Shown piece after piece: positions 56,899 through 64,000 of a DNA stretch of 64,000 nt (the first letter of the stretch is position 1; every line of letters starts with the position of its first letter). The position numbers and the translations under genes were made by a program. The DNA is taken from assembly GCF_032401055.1 (NCBI RefSeq), contig NZ_CP135529.1:3408501-3472500 (forward strand), given 5' to 3'. The stretch is from Tardiphaga sp. 709 (lineage in GTDB: Bacteria > Pseudomonadota > Alphaproteobacteria > Rhizobiales > Xanthobacteraceae). The notes beneath the pieces are model-generated. The model made no database searches. It was not told the origin of the DNA and saw only the letters and a list, made by a program, of their open reading frames with translations.

Positions 56899-59089
56899 AT
56901 GACTGACACCCTTGTCAGCCCGGACGTGTTGCGCGCCTGGCGCAACGACGTGTTCGGCGGCCTGATCGCCAGCGTCCTCACCATCAGCTTCGGTCTGTCC
57001 TATTCGGTGCTGATCTTCACCGGGCCGCTCGCCTCGCTGCTGCCCTACGGCATCGCCGCGACCTTCATCTCTGCAAGCGTCATCGCCGCCGTGGTCGCGC
57101 TCGGCAGTTCGTTCCCCTTCGCGGTCGCTGGCCCCGAGAGCTCCACCGCAGCCGTCACCGCCATCCTGGCGGCGGCCCTGGTCGAGCACATCGTCACGGC
57201 CGATGCGCCGTCTGCCTTGCTCGGCCCGGTACTTATCACTCTGTCCTCGGCCACGATCATCACCGGCATCGTGCTGTGCGGCTTCGGCGTTACCCGCATG
57301 GGACGCGCGATCCGCTATGTGCCCTATCCGGTCATCGGCGGATTTTTGGGCGCCACCGCCTGCCTGATCGTCGCCGGCGCGATTCAGGTGATCACCGGCT
57401 ACAAGCTGCAATGGGCGAACCTGACAAAACTCGCCAATCCGATGACGCTTTACGAGTTGCTGGCCGCGGCAGCCGTGGCACTGACCATCTATACGACCTG
57501 GCATCGGTCCCGTAACCCACTAGGCCTGCCGATGATTCTCCTCGGGAGCGTCATAGCGGCGCATCTCGCCTTCCGTATCTCAGGCGTGTCGGTAATCGAG
57601 GCCCAGGCAATCGGCTGGACTTTCGCATCGCCGCCGAAAGCCAGCCTGACCCTGCCCTGGGCGTTCTTCAGCGACGGCTACCCATGGCAGGCGCTGCCCG
57701 GACTCATCGGCAATTTCATTGCCGTGATCTTCGTGACCGCCGTAAGCACCCTATTCAATACGACGGGCCTCGAAGTCGCCGCACATCGGGAAGCCGATAT
57801 CGAACGCGAGCTCAATGCGACCGGGGCGGCCAATATCCTGGCCGGTGTGCTCGGAGGCTATGCCGGCTGCATCTCGATCAGCCGTTCGCTCCTGAATCGC
57901 AACAGCGGTGCCACAGGACGGCTTTCGGGACTCACCGTCGCCGCGGCAGCTGCGCTGATGCTCGTCGTACCCCGCGCTGCTGGCCTATATGCCGCGCTTC
58001 GTGCTCGGTGGCCTGCTGCTGTATCTTGGCCTCGAACAACTTCATCGCTGGATCGTCGACTCCCGCAAGCGGCTTTCGCTGCTCGACTACCTGTCGCTGC
58101 TGGCGATCATCGTTATCATTCTCACATGGGGTTTCGTGGCCGGCGTGCTGATCGGCATCGTGATCGGCTGCGCCACCTTTGCGCTCAGTGTGTCGCGGGT
58201 GTCCTCGATCAAATACAGTTTCGATGGCTCGGAATATCGCAGTTCGCTCGATCGGTCGCTTGAGGATCAGCGCACGCTGGCGGCGCATGGCCGCGAAATC
58301 CAGGGCCTCAATCTGCAGAGCTATCTGTTCTTCGGCTCGGCCAACCGACTGTATCTGCACGTCAAGGCGCTGCTGCGCCGCCATCCCGAATGCCGCTATC
58401 TGGTGTTCGACTTCAAGTTGGTAACGGGCATCGACTCGTCGGCCGCCCACAGCTTCGCCCAGATCAAGCGCATCGCCGAAGGCCACGGCACCACGCTGGT
58501 CCTCGCCAACCTGCACCCGTCAGCCAATCGCAATTTGCGCGCCAGCCTGTTCATCGATGACGCCGTCAAGGTCATGGGTGAACTCGATCACGCGCTGGAA
58601 TGGTGCGAGAACGAGGTGATCGTGAGGCATCGCGGGCTCGCCGAAGAAGAAGCCAACTTGCGCGACTGGTTCACCAAGATCCTACGCACCGCCGACGATT
58701 CCGAAGAACTGATGCGACGCTGCCAGCGCGTCGAGGTCGTTGCCGGCGAGATCATCGTTCAGGCCGGCGACGCTGCCGATTCCATGCACTTCATTCTGGA
58801 CGGCCGACTCGGCATCATGGTGCCGGCGGGCGATGGCAAGCTGACCCGGGTGCGCAGCCTCGGGCGTTACACGACGGTGGGCGAAATGGGCCTCGTCGCT
58901 TATGCCCCCCGCAGCGCTACCATCCAGGCAGAGATCGCCAGCGTGCTGTATCTGCTGCGCGCCGACGCCTTCGAAGACATCAAGCAAAATCATCCGGCAT
59001 TGAGCCAGAAGCTGCTGACCTATTTCGTGTCTGTGATGGCGGAGAGGCTGGCTTTTGCCAGCCGGATGATCGCGGTGCTGCGAAGATAA
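56899..59089 (+). pseudogene. SulP anion transporter with STAS and cyclic-nucleotide domains, frameshifted
   Basis: If read with one base removed, this would be one gene of about 729 residues. Frame 1 (from ATG 56899) encodes most of the SulP membrane part (VFGGLIASVLTISFGLSYSVL, FPFAVAGPESSTAAVTAI, NTTGLEVAAHREADIERELNATG). In the CCCC run at 57970-57973 it loses frame: after ALMLVVP it should continue with ALLAYMPRFVLGGLLLYLGL, which is in frame 2 (57989 on). Frame 2 goes on with the last helices, a STAS domain (LVFDFKLVTGIDSSAAHSF) and a cNMP-binding domain (GEIIVQAGDAADSMHF, GEMGLVAYAPRSATI). The run of four C makes a one-base sequencing error plausible; otherwise the gene is broken. Confidence 0.82.
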
Positions 59090-59131
59090 GAATAGCCGAC
59101 ACGACGCATCTGAAACGGACATCACGATCGT

Positions 59132-62100
59132 CTACGAGTTGGGGCCCCCGGCACCGACGGTTGAATTGGCGGGTTTCGCTGCCTTGCGGCTGGCGCGCCA
59201 GTTCTCCCACCTCTGGACGACGACAAAAAAGGTCGGAACGAACAGGACGGCAAGGCAGGTCGAGGCGAGCATGCCCGAGAACACCGTGATGCCGATCGAC
59301 TTGCGGGCGTTGGCGCCGGCGCCGGTCGCGAGCACCAGCGGCAGAACGCCGAGAATGAAGGCGAAGGACGTCATCAGGATCGGACGAAAGCGCGCACGCG
59401 CCGCTGCGACCGCCGACTCCAGCAGTGGTTTGCGATCATGCACATGCAGCTCGATCGCCACCTCGACGATCAGGATCGCGTTCTTCGCCGAAAGCGCGAT
59501 CAAAAGGATGATGCCGATCTGCGTGTAGAGGTTATTCTCGATCCGCAGCGCAGTGAGTACCGCCATCGGGCCAAGCAGTGACAGCGGCACGGCCAGGATC
59601 ACCGAAATCGGCGCGTACCAGCTCTCATACTGCCCCGCGAGCACCAGATAGACGAGCAGCAGCGCGAGACCGAACACATAATACAATTGATTACCGACGA
59701 TCTTTTCCTGATACGACATCGCCGTCCACTCAAAGCCCGTTCCCGGAGGCAGAGTCTTCGCCGCAATCTGCTCCATCAATGCCATCGACTGCCCGGAACT
59801 GTAACCCTGTGCTGGCAGGCCTATCACCGTCGCCGTCGGATAGAGATTATAGAGACTGATCAGCGACGGCCCCACGGCGGGCGTAATCTTTGCCACGGTG
59901 CCAAGCGGGACCATGTTGCCCTGCTGGTTGCGGACCATCAGGTTCTCGATATCCTGGGCAGTCAGCCGGAATTTGGCATCTGCCTGTGTGTAGACCTGAA
60001 AGGTGCGGCCAAACTTGTTGAACTGGTTGACGAAGGACGAGCCCAGATAGGACGACAGGGTTGAGAACACCTGATCCGTCGTGACATGCAGGGTCTGGGT
60101 CTTGATACGGTCGATTTCGATATCGAATTGCGGCACCATTGAGCGGAACGGCGAACTGACGCGCTGCAAAGCACTCTGCGTCTCTGCATTAGCTACAATC
60201 GCCCCGGTGATCGCCTGCAGCTTGCTGTAATCGGCATTGCCATCGCGCAGTTCGATCTGCATGGCGAAGCCCGCCGCGTTGCCGATGCCTTGAATGGGCG
60301 GCGGCGGGATCACTAGAATGCGCGCCTCTGGAATCACCGACAGGCTCTCGTTCAATCCAACGAACAGCGAACGAAGATCCTGTCCCGGTCCGCGCTCGCT
60401 CCATTCTTTCAGGATCAGATAGGCAACACCGGCATTGGCCAGGCTGGAGCTGCTGTCGAGCGCGGAGATGCCGGCGATGGTAACCACCTGTTCCACCGCT
60501 GGCGTCTTCGCGGCCAATTCACTGACCCGATCGAGTACACGCTGAGTCCGATCCAGCGCGGCACCATCGGGCAACTGGACTGCGACCAGCAGATAACCTT
60601 GATCCTCGATCGGGATGAAGCCGGTGGGAATCCGGGATAGGCCGTAACCGCCAATACTGATCAGGATCAATGCTAGGACAACCGAGAGATTGCTGTGCGC
60701 GACCATGCGACCGATCAGAGCGGCATAGCCCCGTTCGAGCCGGTCGTAGACCCTGTTGAACCCACGATAGAAAAAATTGCGCTTCTCCGGCGGCACCGGG
60801 CGGCGCAGCCACAATGCGCATTGTGTCGGCTTCAGCGTGGCCGCATTGACGGCGCTGAGCAGCGCCGTGGCCGCGATAACCAGTGCAAATTGCGCATACA
60901 TGCGCCCCGTCAGCCCGGGCAGGAATGCCGCCGGCAAGAACACAGAGATCAGCACCAGCGTGATGCCGATGATCGGGGCGAACAGCTTGTCCATCGCGCT
61001 GATCGCCGCGTCGTGGCCGGACATGCCCTGCTCGATATTGTACGCCGCGCCTTCGACAACCACGATGGCATCGTCGACGACAATGCCGATCGCCAGCACA
61101 ATGGCAAACAGGGTCGACAGATTGATGGTGAAACCGAGCGCCGCCATCGCCGCGAAGGCGCCGATGATCGTCACCGGCACAGTGGTCGCCGGCACCAGCA
61201 TCGCGCGCCAGTCCTGAAGGAAGATCAGGATCACCACCAGCACTAGCAAACCTGCTTCGAGGAGCGTCTTGTAGACCTCGTTGATCGATGCCTGGACGAA
61301 TTTCGTGGTGTCGAACGGCGTGTCGTATTTGATGTCGTCGGGAAATTGCGTGGCCAGCGCCGCCATCTTCTTCTCGACAGCCTTCTCCACCTCGAGCGCA
61401 TTGGCGCCTGGCGACTGGAACACGCCGATGCCGACGGCCGGCTTCTGGTTGAGCGAAAAGATCTGGCTGTAGGTCTGCGCACCCAATTCGACGCGTCCGA
61501 CGTCACGGACCCGCGTGACATCGCCATTGTCGCCGGTCTTGACGATGATGTCCTCGAATTCACCGGGATCATCCAGCCGCCCGTTGATGTTCAGCGTGTA
61601 CTGGAAGGCCTGTCCCGCGGGTGTCGGCGGCATGCCGATTTGCCCCGCAGAAACCTGCTGGCTCTGCTGCTGGATGGACTGGATGATATCCTGCGGCATC
61701 AGCCCGCGCACTTGCAGCTTGCTCGGATCCAGCCATATCCGCATCGAATACTGGCCGGCGCCGAACACCGTCACATTGCCGACCCCCGACAGACGCGACA
61801 GCTCGTCCCGGATGTTGATCGTGGCGTAATTGCTCAGAAACAGGCTGTCATAGGTCGATTTGGGCGACGTCAGTGTCACGAACAACAGGATTGCCGTCGA
61901 TTTCTTCTGAACGGTCACGCCCTGATTCTGCACGGCGGTCGGCAGCGACGACAGCGCGCTCGATACGCGGTTCTGCACTAACACCTGCGCAAAATTCAGA
62001 TCGGTACCGATCTTGAACGTGACCGTAAGTGAATAGGTACCATCGGCTGCGCTGTAGGACTGCATATAGAGCATGTCCTCGACGCCATTCACCTGCTGCT

Positions 62101-62299
62101 CGATCGGCAGCGCCACCGTGTCGACGATGGTCTTGGCGCTGGCGCCGGGATAGCGCGTCGTCACCTGGACGGTCGGCGGCACCACGTCCGGATATTGTGC
62201 GACTGCGAGGCCATAGAGCGAGACGCCGCCGATCAGGATCATCAGCAACGCGATGACATTGGACAGGACCGGCCGCTCGATGAAGAACTTCGAAATCAT
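59132..62299 (-). CDS. RND efflux pump permease, HAE1 family
   Basis: 1055 residues with 12 predicted helices and two large periplasmic loops, the AcrB/MexF architecture. Helix 1 reads FFIERPVLSNVIALLMILIGG; the helix 4 proton relay segment GIVVDDAIVVVEG has the two Asp residues, and the helix 10 Lys position is in IIGL-ISAKNAILIVE. It pumps hydrophobic or amphiphilic compounds using proton force. No outer-membrane channel gene is next to it. It starts eight bases after the adaptor gene stop. Confidence 0.95.
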   Translation of the reverse strand: MISKFFIERPVLSNVIALLMILIGGVSLYGLAVAQYPDVVPPTVQVTTRYPGASAKTIVDTVALPIEQQVNGVEDMLYMQSYSAADGTYSLTVTFKIGTDLNFAQVLVQNRVSSALSSLPTAVQNQGVTVQKKSTAILLFVTLTSPKSTYDSLFLSNYATINIRDELSRLSGVGNVTVFGAGQYSMRIWLDPSKLQVRGLMPQDIIQSIQQQSQQVSAGQIGMPPTPAGQAFQYTLNINGRLDDPGEFEDIIVKTGDNGDVTRVRDVGRVELGAQTYSQIFSLNQKPAVGIGVFQSPGANALEVEKAVEKKMAALATQFPDDIKYDTPFDTTKFVQASINEVYKTLLEAGLLVLVVILIFLQDWRAMLVPATTVPVTIIGAFAAMAALGFTINLSTLFAIVLAIGIVVDDAIVVVEGAAYNIEQGMSGHDAAISAMDKLFAPIIGITLVLISVFLPAAFLPGLTGRMYAQFALVIAATALLSAVNAATLKPTQCALWLRRPVPPEKRNFFYRGFNRVYDRLERGYAALIGRMVAHSNLSVVLALILISIGGYGLSRIPTGFIPIEDQGYLLVAVQLPDGAALDRTQRVLDRVSELAAKTPAVEQVVTIAGISALDSSSSLANAGVAYLILKEWSERGPGQDLRSLFVGLNESLSVIPEARILVIPPPPIQGIGNAAGFAMQIELRDGNADYSKLQAITGAIVANAETQSALQRVSSPFRSMVPQFDIEIDRIKTQTLHVTTDQVFSTLSSYLGSSFVNQFNKFGRTFQVYTQADAKFRLTAQDIENLMVRNQQGNMVPLGTVAKITPAVGPSLISLYNLYPTATVIGLPAQGYSSGQSMALMEQIAAKTLPPGTGFEWTAMSYQEKIVGNQLYYVFGLALLLVYLVLAGQYESWYAPISVILAVPLSLLGPMAVLTALRIENNLYTQIGIILLIALSAKNAILIVEVAIELHVHDRKPLLESAVAAARARFRPILMTSFAFILGVLPLVLATGAGANARKSIGITVFSGMLASTCLAVLFVPTFFVVVQRWENWRASRKAAKPANSTVGAGGPNS

Positions 62300-62307
62300 G
62301 GCCTGTC

Positions 62308-63507
62308 CTATTTGGTCGGGGTCGGCGCTTCGATCTTTCTCAGTTGCGGATCGACCTTCTGCCCCGGAATGGCACGCAGCAGGCCTGCAATGACGACGCG
62401 ATCATCCGGCTTCAGACCGCTTTCAATTACGCGAAGCTCACCTTCCAGCGGGCCGGTGACGACCTTGCGCTGCTCGATGACATTGTCGCCATTAACGACC
62501 AGCACATAACGCCCGGCCTGATCGCTGCCGAGCGATACATCCGGCACCAGCAGGGCGTTGTCCTGCTGTTCGATAGGCACGCGCACGCGAACATAAAAAC
62601 CCGGCAACAGGATGCGATCCGGATTTGGCAGAACACCTCGCACCGGCAGCGTACCCGTCGACTGGTTGATGGTCGGCGAGATGTAGTCGATCTGGCCCTT
62701 GTGCGGAAAACCATTCTCGGTCTGCAGTCCGATCTCGATCGGCAGCTGCCTGAGATCGTTCACCGTCAGCCCGCGTCGCCGGGCTTCATCCCGGATGCGC
62801 AGAACGTCCTGTTCGTTGACGTTGAAATTCACATAAATCGGATCGAGCTGCACGATCGTCGCAAGCTGGGTCGGCGACGCCACACCGACCAGTTCGCCAA
62901 CCGACACCAGATGTGCGCTGACGATGCCGTCAAACGGCGCAATGACATTCGTATAGCCGTAATTGACGGCCGCGATCTTGGTGTTGACTTGCGCCTGCTG
63001 CAGATTGGCTTGTGAATTCTCTCGTGTCGCCGTCGACTGCTCGAGCGTTGACTGCGCAACAACCTGGCGGGATACGAGGTCCGACTGGCGTTTGAAATCC
63101 GCTTCCGCCTGCTTTGCAGACGCCTGCGCACCGGCTTCCGCAGCCTGCGCCTGTTCCAGCTTCAACTGGTATGTCTCCGGCTCGATCGTGAACAGCGTGG
63201 TGCCTTGCTTGACGAAGGAGCCATCCTGATAGTTGATCGACTGCAGAACGCCCTGAACGCGCGCCACGAGATCGACATTCTTGATCGGTGCTGTATTGCC
63301 TGTCGCTTCGAGAAAGCGCGTGATGCCGCGCTGCACAGGGACCGCCACCTCAACTTTCGGCGGCGGTGGCTGCACGAAAGTGTTTTGCTCGCAGGCACTT
63401 AAAAAGAGACTCGCCAGCGCGATGCTTGAAACACGCATGACCGTGACATGCTGCAGCTGCTCAATGCGGGTTTTCGGTCCAGATGAACAGGCGCGCACAA
63501 ATCGCAT
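62308..63507 (-). CDS. RND efflux pump periplasmic adaptor subunit
   Basis: 399 residues. Adaptor (membrane-fusion) protein with a lipobox LSAC at about residue 39; a coiled-coil hairpin (KLEQAQAAEAGAQASAKQAEADFKRQSDLV) and lipoyl halves (VARVQGVLQSINYQDGSFVKQGTTLFTIEP and VIAPFDGIVSAHLVSVGELV) follow. Two starts are possible: ATG 63507 with GAGG and AGGA upstream, or ATG 63438, which gives the short n-region typical of lipoproteins but lacks a clear Shine-Dalgarno. First gene of the efflux operon; no regulator is adjacent on the left. Confidence 0.93.
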   Translation of the reverse strand: MRFVRACSSGPKTRIEQLQHVTVMRVSSIALASLFLSACEQNTFVQPPPPKVEVAVPVQRGITRFLEATGNTAPIKNVDLVARVQGVLQSINYQDGSFVKQGTTLFTIEPETYQLKLEQAQAAEAGAQASAKQAEADFKRQSDLVSRQVVAQSTLEQSTATRENSQANLQQAQVNTKIAAVNYGYTNVIAPFDGIVSAHLVSVGELVGVASPTQLATIVQLDPIYVNFNVNEQDVLRIRDEARRRGLTVNDLRQLPIEIGLQTENGFPHKGQIDYISPTINQSTGTLPVRGVLPNPDRILLPGFYVRVRVPIEQQDNALLVPDVSLGSDQAGRYVLVVNGDNVIEQRKVVTGPLEGELRVIESGLKPDDRVVIAGLLRAIPGQKVDPQLRKIEAPTPTK

Positions 63508-63720
63508 TGTCCTGCCTCAATCAAAAGACTCTCAAAAAAATCCTTGGCCAAAAACGACAGCCGCCCGCATCAATAGCAACAATCCACTTGTAGTGAAACC
63601 GAAACCGTAAAATGATGTCGGACCGAAGTTGTTTTGCGAATGCCTTTCAGAACTCACGCTTCTTGAAGATTTTACGCAGTTGCCCTGAATAACCGGGCGG
63701 TAGCAACGAGGATTTCAGCG

Positions 63721-64000
63721 ATGAATTTCATGTTCGGCTTGGCCGCGCGATATCGCGTATCGATGGCTACTATCATTCTAATCGCAATCGCGAGCCCCAC
63801 CTTTGCGCAAGCGCCGAGCCAGGCGCAGCGTGACGCGATCAAGACGCAGTGTCGCTCGGATTACATCGCGCATTGCTCAAGCGTTCCTCCTGGTGGAGAA
63901 GCCTCGCTGCAATGCCTGCAAAAGAACATGGCTAGTCTTTCTGCGGGATGTGCGGGCGCGGTGCGCGCAGTTCAGGCGCCAACTGCGGCACCGAAGGCCA
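63721..64000 (+). CDS. Secreted cysteine-rich repeat protein (partial, 3' end beyond window)
   Basis: An ATG at 63721 opens a frame of 93 codons that continues past the window end. A signal peptide (MATIILIAIASPTFAQAPS) is followed by a Cys-rich unit, CRSDYIAHC, then CLQKNMASLSAGC, resembling the GLG1/cysteine-rich repeat found in small alphaproteobacterial periplasmic proteins. The remaining visible part is Ala/Pro-rich. It diverges from the efflux operon across about 210 bases. Function unknown. Confidence 0.72.
   Translation, partial: MNFMFGLAARYRVSMATIILIAIASPTFAQAPSQAQRDAIKTQCRSDYIAHCSSVPPGGEASLQCLQKNMASLSAGCAGAVRAVQAPTAAPKA

Overview
The window reads as the chromosome of a high-GC alphaproteobacterium of the Bradyrhizobium/Rhodopseudomonas/Afipia group (order Hyphomicrobiales). 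This rests on the rpsT-dnaA-dnaN-recF-gyrB order, the FixK/FNR-controlled cbb3 oxidase cluster, the RegB/RegA-type redox pair beside a bo-type quinol oxidase, and interspersed palindromic repeats of the kind common in that group. The genus is inference. I see no phage, IS, integron or CRISPR array and recognised no tRNA or rRNA gene.

Layout. 0-7.5 kb: an acyl-CoA ligase, an HD-GYP response regulator, a dienelactone-hydrolase protein, a Bug-type binding protein, a polysaccharide-export lipoprotein, msrA and small unknowns. 7.8-19.7 kb: the replication-initiation block rpsT, dnaA, dnaN, recF, then an unrecognised repeat-containing secreted protein and an FUSC-type membrane protein inserted before gyrB. 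The 1.2-kb rpsT-dnaA interval holds a possible 40-codon leader ORF. 19.7-26.2 kb: a catabolic island with a degradative (class II) HMG-CoA reductase, a CaiB-type CoA-transferase, an enoyl-CoA hydratase and an orphan branched-chain-amino-acid-type binding protein on the minus strand, facing a divergent MocR-type regulator. 26.2-31.2 kb: a GntR/FCD regulator divergent from a NitT/TauT-type ABC importer plus a cytosine-deaminase-like amidohydrolase, with a matched pair of 13-bp operators in the divergent promoter.

31.2-47 kb is a respiratory region: cyoABCD-surf1-regB-regA on the minus strand, a divergent MFS transporter sharing a palindrome-bearing promoter, then ccoNOQP, a 71-residue membrane protein, a DUF2189 protein, ccoI and ccoS, with an FNR/FixK box upstream of ccoN. 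The redox sensor pair lies in the same transcription unit as the low-affinity oxidase, and the high-affinity oxidase lies next door under an anaerobic box.

47-64 kb is mixed: a second Bug-type protein, DUF2867, an FUSC protein, MmgE/PrpD, a DUF1127-DUF1330 open frame divergent from a LysR regulator, a DUF1080 secreted protein, a pirin, purC, a SulP-STAS-cNMP transporter split by a one-base frameshift, an RND efflux pump with its adaptor, and the start of a secreted cysteine-rich protein cut by the window end. Start codons were moved where ribosome-binding sites, overlaps or family alignment argue for it.
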